Origin: Vampirovibrio sp.
Lineage (GTDB): Bacteria; Cyanobacteriota; Vampirovibrionia; Vampirovibrionales; JAJTHC01
Direction: 5' to 3'
NCBI GenBank assembly: GCA_024998755.1
Contig: JACEUU010000003.1
Location: forward strand, 434,001 to 498,000
Length of the DNA: 64,000 nt
Position numbers and translations under genes: made by a program. Shown piece after piece: positions 1 through 8,006 of this stretch. The notes beneath the pieces were generated by a model. That model ran no database searches, was not told the origin of the DNA, and saw nothing but the letters and a program-made list of their open reading frames with translations. Numbering within the stretch: position 1 is the first letter of the stretch; every line of letters begins with the position of its first letter.

Positions 1-1692
1 AGCCTTTAACATTTTTTTGCCATTCACCCCTGCTAACGCTTGTTGAGCATGGGTAACGGCAACATCACCCTGCATTGCAAGCGGTTGCGTTTTTTGTAAG
101 CGTTCCGCAATAGCGGGTAAGGGCGTTTTAGTGTACGCTGCTTGATAAAGTGTGTAAGCCCCTTGAATGTTGCCCATCAGCACCCAACGGTCGGCAATGG
201 CTGAAAGCCGATGAGCAGAGATGGCTTGCGTGGTTTGCGGAGAGCTGATGCGTTGTTGAGCATCGGCAAAATCGCCCAATAAAAACGAGATTTCCGATTG
301 TATCCAAGCAGATTGCCCACTGGCGGATTGTAAGGCTTTCAAACGGGTTTCAACCTCAGGTAAAATCATCCCATTTTGGGCAATAATGGTGGCTTTTAAG
401 CTAGAAAGCTTTAAAATGTTGGTATCGGCTGGTTGTTTGATAATGCCTGTATCTGTATTGAAGGTTAGTTTTTGATTGTAAAAATTTGATTCCAACAAGC
501 CTATCATCACGGCTTGTTCCTTCGCTGTAACGGCAGTAGAACGCAGTATTTTCCGATAGTGCAAAGTCGTTAAATCTTGCAACGCCTCTTCGTGGGTGGG
601 GTTTAGCTTGAGCACGCGGTAAAGCAGGGCTTTGGCTTCATCCAGTTGTTCATCCGCTAGTAGTTGATGAGCTTGGGTTGCCCAATCTGCCAATAAGGCA
701 GGGTTTAATTCGACTGCTTTTTCATACGCTACCCTCGTTTCCGCCGTGTTGGGGGCTAATTTATCAGCCAATGTCGCCAATTTCAGGGCGATGCTGGGGT
801 CTTTAGGATAGAGGGTTTTCAGCTGTTGATAGTAGGTGTTTGCTTGTTGAGGGTCTCCTACTTTATCATACTGTTTAGCGAGCAGTTTCAGCCGTGCAGG
901 GCTTTGTCCAAAATCCACTAATTCCGCTTTTTTGGCGAAGTCAATCGCTTCCATCGGGCGGTCTATTTGGTGCATTAGCGTTGCCATGCCATCTAAAACA
1001 GCAACGTTTTTGGGGGCTAAATCATAGGCTCGTAATAATAAGTGTTTGGCGTTATGAACTTGCCCTAGTTGCAGATAAAGCAGGCTAGCTTGGGTGATGG
1101 CTTCCACATTATTGGCGTCGTTATTGAGGGCGATTCGTAAAAAGCGTTCGGCGGAAACGGTATCTTTTTCAACGAGTAGGGCGTATTCCGCTTGATAGCC
1201 AAGAATGTTGGTATCGGTAGGGTTAAGGGTGGCGGCTTGGGCTAGGTAATTTTTCGCTTGTTGTTTGGCGTTTGCGGGAGGTGGACTAGCAATGGTGGGT
1301 GGTTGCTGACTCCACAGTGTTTGCAGATGCCCTAAAGCCCCTAGAATGGTGGCATTTTTCGGGCTAATGGTATCGGCTTGTTGTAATAGCGTGTTGGCAG
1401 ACCCAAAAGCTTGGCGTTTTTCCGCAATATGGGCTAGCCCAACAACGGCTTGCCAATTATTGGGGTAGGCAGTGGCAACGTATTCCAACAGAGATTCGGC
1501 TTGTTTGCCATCGCCATCGGTTAGGAGGGCGGGTAATTGTTGGTCAATTGCTGGTATTTGGGTGAGGGGAATAGCACTGCCAGTAGGGTTTGTGGGTACG
1601 GTATAGGCAAGGCAAGGCGAATGCAGGTTCAGTAACCCCAAAAAGACTAGAGCGGTTATTAAAATGGTGTTCCGATAGCGATAAGTTGGCAT
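1..1692 (-). CDS. Secreted TPR-repeat protein, C-terminus cut by window edge
   Basis: An open frame of 564 codons runs from an ATG at 1692 to the first base of the window with no stop, so the C-terminus lies outside. The N-terminus looks like a signal peptide (hydrophobic LITALVFLGLLNLHS followed by PCLA at about residues 10-28), so the protein is probably exported. The rest is made of degenerate 34-residue tetratricopeptide-like helices with Ala/Leu/Tyr spacing and recurring NPTD/APKN/YPKDP turns, a fold used for protein-protein contacts. The gene is divergent from nuoA. No enzymatic domain is visible, so the partner and role are unknown. It resembles in style the TPR proteins at 13535-15325 and 44301-45851. 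Confidence 0.8.
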   Translation of the reverse strand, partial: MPTYRYRNTILITALVFLGLLNLHSPCLAYTVPTNPTGSAIPLTQIPAIDQQLPALLTDGDGKQAESLLEYVATAYPNNWQAVVGLAHIAEKRQAFGSANTLLQQADTISPKNATILGALGHLQTLWSQQPPTIASPPPANAKQQAKNYLAQAATLNPTDTNILGYQAEYALLVEKDTVSAERFLRIALNNDANNVEAITQASLLYLQLGQVHNAKHLLLRAYDLAPKNVAVLDGMATLMHQIDRPMEAIDFAKKAELVDFGQSPARLKLLAKQYDKVGDPQQANTYYQQLKTLYPKDPSIALKLATLADKLAPNTAETRVAYEKAVELNPALLADWATQAHQLLADEQLDEAKALLYRVLKLNPTHEEALQDLTTLHYRKILRSTAVTAKEQAVMIGLLESNFYNQKLTFNTDTGIIKQPADTNILKLSSLKATIIAQNGMILPEVETRLKALQSASGQSAWIQSEISFLLGDFADAQQRISSPQTTQAISAHRLSAIADRWVLMGNIQGAYTLYQAAYTKTPLPAIAERLQKTQPLAMQGDVAVTHAQQALAGVNGKKMLKA

Positions 1693-1883
1693 TGCTGATT
1701 TTAACCCTCCACTAGGGTTAGTATAAAGCCAGTGAATGGTTTCGTGGGTGAAACGGCTGAAGGATTCATCTTTTTGTTATACTGTATAACCCTTCGAAAA
1801 AAGGGGGTTTGTCTTTTCGTTTGCTTCTATGGTATGCTAGTAAGTGTTTTAAGATGGCTGAATGCATCATTATCAAGCTGTGT

Positions 1884-1895
1884 TTGTTTTATAAT
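1884..1895 (+). promoter_or_regulatory. Candidate -10 region of the nuo operon
   Basis: A perfect TATAAT lies at 1890-1895 in the 238-bp gap between the divergent TPR gene and nuoA. No good -35 hexamer is present 16-18 bases upstream, so this is only a candidate. Transcription from here would start near 1902, which favours the ATG at 1931 over the TTG at 1898 as the nuoA start. Confidence 0.35.
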
Positions 1896-1930
1896 GATTG
1901 TATGACCCTAAAGAAAGTTTACCTGTTGTT

Positions 1931-2290
1931 ATGATTTTAACTGGATACCCCGTATTATTTGTTGTTTTACTATTTGCAGCCCTGTTTCCGTTTCTGTTGT
2001 TTACGGTGGCACAAATTGTTCAGTACAAAAGCCCAAGCGATATGAAAAACAGCCCGTATGAATGTGGGATGTTAACCTATGGCGACGCCAAAATTCGGTT
2101 TGATGTTAAATTTTACCTATACGCCCTGTTGTTTGTTTTGTTTGATATTGAAACCGTGTTTCTTTACCCATGGGCAATGGCGTTTGGTCAGCTAGGGGTG
2201 TTTGCCTTGGTTGAAATGGTGCTATTTATTGCGATTCTAGGTTTAGGCTTAGTGTATGCGTGGCGTAAAGGTGCGTTACGTTGGCAATAA
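1931..2290 (+). CDS. nuoA: NADH-quinone oxidoreductase subunit A
   Basis: This is the small membrane subunit of respiratory complex I, which helps tie the quinone-reducing arm to the membrane arm. The 119-residue product has three hydrophobic helices, the family motif SPYECG at about residues 41-46 in the first loop, and FDIETVFLYPW at about 71-81. The frame is open back to a TTG at 1898 that would add 11 residues; the ATG at 1931 is preferred because a TATAAT sits at 1890-1895 and because translation then begins just before the first membrane helix, as is usual. It is the first gene of the nuoABCDHIJKLMN operon. Confidence 0.93.
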   Translation: MILTGYPVLFVVLLFAALFPFLLFTVAQIVQYKSPSDMKNSPYECGMLTYGDAKIRFDVKFYLYALLFVLFDIETVFLYPWAMAFGQLGVFALVEMVLFIAILGLGLVYAWRKGALRWQ

Positions 2291-2380
2291 GCTGTTAAGT
2301 GTTTTAAAGTTTTTATTCCCCGTATGGTGTGGTTTTCCACCTTATACATCGTTTAAATAGTGAAGGTATTGCTGAACGCT

Positions 2381-3082
2381 ATGTCCAATATTTTACTAGA
2401 ATCTCTGCAAGATTTACTCGAAAGTAGTGGCATTATTGTTACTTCTTTAGATAAAATCTATAACTGGGCGAGAAGTAATTCCGTCTGGCCTATGACCTTT
2501 GCCACTTCTTGTTGTGGTATTGAAATGATGTCTGCTTCTGCCCCGAAGTTTGATATTGCCCGCTTTGGGTCTGAAGCCTTTCGGGCAACCCCTCGGCAAG
2601 CAGATTTAATCATCACGGCTGGTACTATCACTTATAAAATGGCACCAGCGTTAGTTCGGTTGTACGAACAAATGGCAGAGCCAAAATATGTGATTGCCAT
2701 GGGTGCTTGCACCGTTACAGGCGGTATGTACGAAAACGATTCTTATTCCGTTGTGCGGGGTGTGGACAGGTTGATTCCTGTCGATGTTTACGTGTCTGGG
2801 TGTCCTCCTCGGCCTGAAGCGTTGTTGGATGCCATTATTCAGCTTCAAAAGAAAATGCGTACTGAATCACTTCGTGATAGACGAGCTAGATTTCACAAGC
2901 ATCGGGCGAAAGTGCAAATTGATGAAAACGATTGCTTAATTCCGTTGGAAAATCAAACGGAAGCAGATTTTATTCGGTGGGGCATACAAACCGAAGCATA
3001 TGATGTGGTAGCCATGAAAGAGCGTGGCGAATTAGGCTTAGTAAGAGGGAATATTAAATATCGCCATGAACGCAGAAAATAA
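2381..3082 (+). CDS. nuoB: NADH-quinone oxidoreductase subunit B (N2 cluster)
   Basis: This subunit carries the terminal [4Fe-4S] cluster N2 that passes electrons to quinone. The four ligands are visible: the tandem cysteines in SCCGIEMM (residues 44-45), the Cys in GACTVTGG (110) and the Cys in GCPPRPEA (141). The length of 233 residues is longer than the usual 160-220 because of a charged C-terminal tail after residue 150. An in-frame GTG at 2360 would add seven residues; the ATG at 2381 is preferred. The 3' end overlaps nuoC by 17 bases, which suggests coupled translation. Confidence 0.95.
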   Translation: MSNILLESLQDLLESSGIIVTSLDKIYNWARSNSVWPMTFATSCCGIEMMSASAPKFDIARFGSEAFRATPRQADLIITAGTITYKMAPALVRLYEQMAEPKYVIAMGACTVTGGMYENDSYSVVRGVDRLIPVDVYVSGCPPRPEALLDAIIQLQKKMRTESLRDRRARFHKHRAKVQIDENDCLIPLENQTEADFIRWGIQTEAYDVVAMKERGELGLVRGNIKYRHERRK

Positions 3083-3611
3083 CGCTATTCCTCCTGCTGC
3101 AGCAACGCCTGAGGGTGTTACTGCAGTTGAGGCTTCAAAACAAATTCCCGCTGGTTTTTTTGGTGCTTATTTGGCACTGAAAGGCATTGAAGTTGAAAAC
3201 CTTGGGGTAGATGCCGGTGGCATGGAGCAAATTAGGCTAACCGCTAAAACTGCTTTGCAGGCTGCAGAAGCTTTAAAGCATCACCCAGAATCTCCTATGG
3301 ATTTACTGCTTTCAGCTGCTGGGGTAGATTTAGGGACGCATCGTGAAACCGTCTATCATGTGCAGTCTATGTTATCAAGCCAATTTTTAATTATAAAAAT
3401 TGCAGCCAATGAAAAAGAAGAATCGCCCAGTTTGTTTGCCGTTTGGCCAGCTGTTGATTGGCATGAACGCGAATCTTACGACCTGTACGGCATTGTTTAC
3501 CAAGGCCATCCTGATTTACGCCGTATCTTAATGCCTACCTATTGGGAAGGCTTCCCATTGCGGAAAGATTATAAACAAGAAGACCCTCGTTTGGTATGGA
3601 ATAACCGCTAA
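3066..3611 (+). CDS. nuoC: NADH-quinone oxidoreductase subunit C (30 kDa)
   Basis: This is the hydrophilic 30-kDa subunit of complex I that packs against NuoD and NuoB. The family signature is clear in the last third: [12 protein letters not shown], followed by [22 protein letters not shown]-like sequence up to the C-terminus. The 181-residue length is normal for an unfused NuoC, although the N-terminal 30 residues are Ala/Pro-rich and look disordered. The start overlaps the end of nuoB, and the stop is one base before the ATG run of nuoD. Confidence 0.93.
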   Translation: MNAENNAIPPAAATPEGVTAVEASKQIPAGFFGAYLALKGIEVENLGVDAGGMEQIRLTAKTALQAAEALKHHPESPMDLLLSAAGVDLGTHRETVYHVQSMLSSQFLIIKIAANEKEESPSLFAVWPAVDWHERESYDLYGIVYQGHPDLRRILMPTYWEGFPLRKDYKQEDPRLVWNNR

Positions 3612-3612
3612 T

Positions 3613-4893
3613 ATGATGATGATGTCCTCCTCTTCCACCCTTACTCCACCTGATGTGAAGCCAATGCAAGGCGTTTCCGTTGAAAAAGGCTTTGATACCA
3701 ATGATTTGGTTGTCAATATTGGGCCTCAACACCCTTCAACTCACGGTGTTTTACGCTTAATTACAACACTGAATGGCGAAGTTGTAAAAGATATGGAGCC
3801 TGTAATTGGCTACCTGCACCGGTCCAAAGAAAAAATGGCAGAAAGCCGTTCGCTGTTTCAATATCAGCCTACCATTGACCGCGTTGAATATCTTTCTTCG
3901 TTTTACGACCATTTGGCTTTTGTAAATTGTGTTGAAAAAATTGCTGGTTTAGGCGTGCCTAAGCGGGTTGAATACATTCGGATGATTACCTTAGAGCTGA
4001 ATCGTATTACGTCGCATTTGTTGTGGTTTGGTACGTTTTTGTTGGATTTAGGGGCTTCTACCCCGTTCTTTTGGGCTTTCAGAGATCGTGAAGAAGTATT
4101 TACCTTGTTTGAAAAATTAACAGGGGCTAGAATGATGTATAACTACTACCGTTTTGGTGGTGTTAATGCAGATTTACCTTCGGGTTGGTTGAATGAAGTG
4201 CGGAAGTTTATCGATGATTTTCCTCGTCGGTTAGATGAGTACGAAGCTGTTGCTACTAAAAACCCGATTGTGTTGGATAGAACCATTGGGCAAGGCATTT
4301 TAACCAAAGAAACGTGCTTGCAGTTTGGTGTAACAGGGCCTGCTCTTCGGGCGGCTGGTTATGCGGCGGATTTACGAAAGACCAACCCGTATTCTTGCTA
4401 TAACGAAGTAGAATTTGATGTGCCTGTTACCACAGAAGCCGATACTTACGCACGGTATGTGGTTCGGGTGCAGGAAATGCGGGAATCGCTCAAAATTATT
4501 CGCCAGTGTATTGATAACATCCCCGGTGGTGATGGCGGTGAATTAGGTTTTCTTAAAGCGAAAGTGGATGAAGCCACTAAGGCCAATAAAAAAGATCCTA
4601 CCGTTGAAATTCCTGCGTGGAATCCTGAGTGGGATATGTTTGGTAAGAAAATCAATTTATTAACCTATAAGCCCCCGGCAGGCGAAGCGAGCGTTTTTGT
4701 GGAATCGCCACGAGGTGTGTTAGGGTGCTACATGGTAACAGATGGAACGCCAAAGGCTGCCCGTGTAAAATGGCGTGGTGCTTCGTTTTCCAACCTTTCA
4801 TGCTTGCCAGCATTAATGAAAGGGCATATGTATTCTGATTTGATGGCTATTTTTGGTAGCTTGGATGTGATTATGCCCGAAGTTGACCGCTAA
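3613..4893 (+). CDS. nuoD: NADH-quinone oxidoreductase subunit D (49 kDa)
   Basis: NuoD forms the quinone-binding cavity with NuoB and derives from the large subunit of NiFe hydrogenases. Family landmarks include GPQHPSTHGVLR near residues 36-47, GYLHRSKEKMAE near 70 and a C-terminal end in IFGSLDVIMPEVDR, with Asp-Arg as the usual last residues. At 426 residues it is slightly longer than typical. The start is a run of four consecutive ATG codons (3613-3624) placed two bases after the nuoC stop, with little Shine-Dalgarno sequence, so the exact first codon is unsettled. NuoE, NuoF and NuoG, which usually follow NuoD in 14-subunit operons, are absent here. Confidence 0.95.
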   Translation: MMMMSSSSTLTPPDVKPMQGVSVEKGFDTNDLVVNIGPQHPSTHGVLRLITTLNGEVVKDMEPVIGYLHRSKEKMAESRSLFQYQPTIDRVEYLSSFYDHLAFVNCVEKIAGLGVPKRVEYIRMITLELNRITSHLLWFGTFLLDLGASTPFFWAFRDREEVFTLFEKLTGARMMYNYYRFGGVNADLPSGWLNEVRKFIDDFPRRLDEYEAVATKNPIVLDRTIGQGILTKETCLQFGVTGPALRAAGYAADLRKTNPYSCYNEVEFDVPVTTEADTYARYVVRVQEMRESLKIIRQCIDNIPGGDGGELGFLKAKVDEATKANKKDPTVEIPAWNPEWDMFGKKINLLTYKPPAGEASVFVESPRGVLGCYMVTDGTPKAARVKWRGASFSNLSCLPALMKGHMYSDLMAIFGSLDVIMPEVDR

Positions 4894-4954
4894 AGTGCGT
4901 CAACTTTTTTTTAAAGCGTTTGCCCTCAACTAGGAACAAGGTTTAACTTTTAAT

Positions 4955-6244
4955 ATGATGATGAGTACTTCTTGGATAACGTCTATTGCAGACATTTTGC
5001 CTAAGCTACCCCAAATAGTTTGGGATTGGTGGCTAACGTTGCCTGACGCAGTTCCTGCTTTTACGGTTGGTTTAATTGTATTTGCTATTGCTGCTTTAAT
5101 GGGGCAATTGGCTGCTATTGTTATGGTTTTAATGGAACGTAAGGTGCTTTCGTGGTTTACCCAGCGTAAAGGACCTAACCGTGTAGGCCCTTTAGGGTTG
5201 CTACAAACCATTGCTGATGGTGTTAAATTACTGTTTAAAGAAGATATTATGAACGACGCACAAGATAAATTCTTGTTTACCATTGCGCCGGCTATCTTTT
5301 TGTTCCCTGTGTTTGTGATGTTTGCTTTAGTGCCATTTTCAACATCAATTATTGGCGTTAGCTTGCCTATTGGGCTGTTGGCACTGTTTGCATTATCATC
5401 TATTTCGGTTATTGGTATTGTGTTAGCGGGTTGGGCATCCAACAACAAATTTTCGTTGTTAGGGGGTATGCGTAGTGCTGCTCAAGCCATCAGCTACGAA
5501 ATTCCGTTAGTCTTAAGTTTATTAGGTGTTGTGCTATTAACTGGCACGATGGATTTAACCAAAATTATAGAAGCCCAACGGGGTGGATTGCTCCATTGGT
5601 TCGGGATTTTCCTAGCACCTGTTAGCTTTTTGATTTTTTACACCGCTTCGCTAGCAGAAGTGAATAGAGTCCCTTTTGACTTGCCTGAGGCTGAAAGTGA
5701 ATTGGTTGGTGGGTATAACACAGAATATTCTGGTATGAAATTTGCGACGTTCTTCTTGGCTGAATATGCAGGGTTGTTTATTATTAGTGCTATTAGTGCG
5801 GCTGTTTTCTTCGGCGGGTATTATTCTCCCTTTGGTGGGTTAATTGTTGAGCAAACGGGGGCTAGTGTTTGGCTAGCCAGTACGCTGGGTGTGCCTCAGT
5901 TAAAAGAATTAATTCCTCATGCAGAAATGCTACTGTGGATGTTGGGTAAAACCTATATTTTCGTTTATATGGCAATGTTAATTCGGGGTACGTTGCCTCG
6001 GTTAAAGCCAGATGAATTGATGGGTTTTAGCTGGAAATTTTTACTACCGCTTTCCTTAATTAACGTGTTAATGATTGCTTTTGTTAAATTGTTTTTGATG
6101 GATTGGGCTGAAAATCTCCCTACGTCGTGGATTTATTTGGGCATAGCGTTGCTTATCGCCATTTTTGGTGTGGGTGGTTTTTGCTTGTGGACGAGCCGTT
6201 CATTTACCAAGCAATTACAATCTCGTTTTAAGCAACAAGCATAA
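4955..6244 (+). CDS. nuoH: NADH-quinone oxidoreductase subunit H
   Basis: NuoH is the membrane subunit at the junction with the peripheral arm and contributes to the quinone channel. The 429-residue protein is polytopic (about nine helices). Recognisable blocks are LMERKVLSWFTQRKGPNRVGP, ASLAEVNRVPFDLPEAESELVGGY and RGTLPRLKPDELM, all hallmarks of the family. The start is three consecutive ATGs at 4955 with AAGG about 13 bases upstream. It sits 61 bases after nuoD and 24 before nuoI. Confidence 0.95.
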   Translation: MMMSTSWITSIADILPKLPQIVWDWWLTLPDAVPAFTVGLIVFAIAALMGQLAAIVMVLMERKVLSWFTQRKGPNRVGPLGLLQTIADGVKLLFKEDIMNDAQDKFLFTIAPAIFLFPVFVMFALVPFSTSIIGVSLPIGLLALFALSSISVIGIVLAGWASNNKFSLLGGMRSAAQAISYEIPLVLSLLGVVLLTGTMDLTKIIEAQRGGLLHWFGIFLAPVSFLIFYTASLAEVNRVPFDLPEAESELVGGYNTEYSGMKFATFFLAEYAGLFIISAISAAVFFGGYYSPFGGLIVEQTGASVWLASTLGVPQLKELIPHAEMLLWMLGKTYIFVYMAMLIRGTLPRLKPDELMGFSWKFLLPLSLINVLMIAFVKLFLMDWAENLPTSWIYLGIALLIAIFGVGGFCLWTSRSFTKQLQSRFKQQA

Positions 6245-6268
6245 GAAAGTACAAGGAATAATAGCCTC

Positions 6269-6826
6269 ATGATGATGATGGTTTCTGAACAAACACAAGC
6301 GTCTGCTTCTTTAGCAGGCAAAACCACAACCGATGTTGTTTCCCAAAGTACCAATTCTTTGGTAGTGGATGGATTAAAAGAAATTACCAGAGGGTTGCTA
6401 ACTGTTTTAAAACAGCACAATATAGACCCTATTACACTGGAATACCCTGAAGTAATGCCTGATTTATCAGATAGATTTCACGGGCGGCTTTCATTGTTAT
6501 CAAAATCCGACGGGACGGATTTGTGTATTGGGTGTCAAGCCTGTGCTAGGGTTTGCCCTTGTGATGATTTAATTCAAATTGAAATGCATCGTGATGCAGA
6601 TAAAAAGCCCGTAATCGACCGGTTTACCATTGATTTAGGGCGTTGTATTTTTTGCGGAAACTGCACCGAAGTGTGCCCCGTAGATTGCATTAAGTTTTTG
6701 CCTGATTTTGAATTGGCAGATTATAGCCGTGAGGCTTTGGTGCTAGATAAAAAAGATTTAACCTTGAACGGTGAAGAATCGGACCAGTGGCGTAAAGAAC
6801 ACGGGTTAGCTGTTACGGTTGCTTAA
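6269..6826 (+). CDS. nuoI: NADH-quinone oxidoreductase subunit I (two 4Fe-4S clusters)
   Basis: NuoI carries clusters N6a and N6b that relay electrons to N2 in NuoB. Two CxxCxxCxxxCP motifs are visible: Cys 86, 89, 92, 96 (CIGCQACARVCP) and Cys 126, 129, 132, 136 (CIFCGNCTEVCP). The N-terminal 40 residues are a Ser/Thr-rich extension before the conserved part. The gene starts with four consecutive ATGs; AAGGA lies 11 bases upstream. If the complex lacks NuoEFG, as the operon suggests, electrons would have to reach this subunit from ferredoxin or another donor, as in cyanobacterial NDH-1. Confidence 0.95.
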   Translation: MMMMVSEQTQASASLAGKTTTDVVSQSTNSLVVDGLKEITRGLLTVLKQHNIDPITLEYPEVMPDLSDRFHGRLSLLSKSDGTDLCIGCQACARVCPCDDLIQIEMHRDADKKPVIDRFTIDLGRCIFCGNCTEVCPVDCIKFLPDFELADYSREALVLDKKDLTLNGEESDQWRKEHGLAVTVA

Positions 6827-6886
6827 AAAAAATGCCCCTCTGCTACGTTCACTAGATTTATTGGTTTGGAGTTTAATAGGTTTATT

Positions 6887-7495
6887 ATGGATACCCTTGT
6901 TTTTTGGTTTTTTGCGGTTGTTTCAGTATTAATGGCAATAGGTGTGGTTTTTGCCCCTAGCGTGCTGTATGCCGCACTGTGCTTGCTTTCTGTGTTTTTC
7001 TGTATGGCAGGGTTTTTCCTCCTCAATAATGCAGATTTTTTAGCAGTAGCCCAAGTAATGGTTTATGCCGTAGGCTTAACCATTGTATTGATGTTTGGCT
7101 TAATGTTTACAGGTAACCAAGCCTTGCCTGCCCAAGATAATAAGTGGGGCTGGTTGGTTAAAACCATTGCTGTTTTTTCGGGGCTTTCCATTGCCGGCGT
7201 ATTAGCTAAAGCTAGTTCCAGCTTTGTGCCTAAATTTGTTACCCCTATGGCAGAACCAATGAAACAAAACGTTATTGCTAACGGAACGGCTACCCAGCTA
7301 GGCGAATTACTTTTAACGAAATATATTCTACCCTTTGAATTGGTTTCAGTGTTGTTGCTTATTGCTATGATTGGTGCGATATTGCTTTCTAAAAAAACGT
7401 TTTCAGACCAAGGTAGTGGCGTTTTCTTTAGTTTTGATGAAGGTAAATTGGTGCCTGAAGCCCTTGGTTGGAAGAAGGATGTGGGCTTAGAATAA
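6887..7495 (+). CDS. nuoJ: NADH-quinone oxidoreductase subunit J
   Basis: NuoJ is a five-helix membrane subunit of complex I. The 202-residue product shows the typical DFLAVAQVMVYAVGLTIVLM segment, containing the conserved helix that moves during coupling. The frame is open to a TTG at 6866, but the ATG at 6887 starts directly at the first helix and has GGAG upstream. The next gene, nuoK, does not follow immediately: there is a gap of 129 bases with a small hairpin. Confidence 0.93.
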   Translation: MDTLVFWFFAVVSVLMAIGVVFAPSVLYAALCLLSVFFCMAGFFLLNNADFLAVAQVMVYAVGLTIVLMFGLMFTGNQALPAQDNKWGWLVKTIAVFSGLSIAGVLAKASSSFVPKFVTPMAEPMKQNVIANGTATQLGELLLTKYILPFELVSVLLLIAMIGAILLSKKTFSDQGSGVFFSFDEGKLVPEALGWKKDVGLE

Positions 7496-7500
7496 TGAAG

Positions 7501-7518
7501 GTAGCTAGTTTCAGCTAC
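7501..7518 (+). other. Small hairpin in the nuoJ-nuoK gap
   Basis: GTAGCT at 7501-7506 pairs with AGCTAC at 7513-7518. No T-tract follows, so it is not a standard terminator; it may tune or protect the operon mRNA. A TATAAT at 7541-7546 follows and could be an internal promoter, though no -35 is evident. Confidence 0.3.
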
Positions 7519-7624
7519 TTCCCCTAAGTATTATTTGCGTTATAATAGATTTACTTTATTTTAACAATGTTGTTTCTGCTTTTGTTGCTACTGCATTGAT
7601 TTCTGACTAAAAAGGTTCTGTTTT

Positions 7625-7954
7625 ATGTCTGTTGCTGTTACCCCTGAAATCGGATTATCTACTTATTTAGTGCTCGCCTCCATTCTGTTTGGTTTGGGAT
7701 TTATGGGCGTGGCTACTGGGCGTCATTTAATGCGGACTTTAATGTGTGTTGAGCTCATGCTCAACGCCGTCAATTTAGCGTTAGTGGCCATTAATAATAC
7801 CGTCAACCCTGGCGATTTATCAGGGCAAGTATTTGCTATTTTTGTTTTAACGGTTTCTGCTGCTGAAGCCGCTGTTGGTATTGCAATTGTTATTGCGTTA
7901 TTTAAAAATACAGGGTCAGTAGATGCTGATGCCTTTAAAGAATTAAAAGGCTAG
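7625..7954 (+). CDS. nuoK: NADH-quinone oxidoreductase subunit K
   Basis: NuoK is a three-helix, MrpC-like antiporter subunit. The product is 109 residues, close to the usual ~100. Diagnostic segments are LMRTLMCVELMLNAVNLALV, with the conserved membrane glutamate in helix 2, and FAIFVLTVSAAEAAVGIAIVIAL with the second conserved glutamate. The single ATG at 7625 has AAGG nine bases upstream. Confidence 0.95.
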   Translation: MSVAVTPEIGLSTYLVLASILFGLGFMGVATGRHLMRTLMCVELMLNAVNLALVAINNTVNPGDLSGQVFAIFVLTVSAAEAAVGIAIVIALFKNTGSVDADAFKELKG

Positions 7955-8006
7955 AAAGTAGCCTTCGTAGCGTTTTTTATCTGTAATCATATAAGGTTAT
8001 TTTATA

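Noticed and set aside
4930-5448. A 172-codon minus-strand frame opposite nuoH
   Set aside because: Antisense shadow of conserved nuoH codons; the translation is Asn/Ile/Thr-rich and has no recognisable domain.
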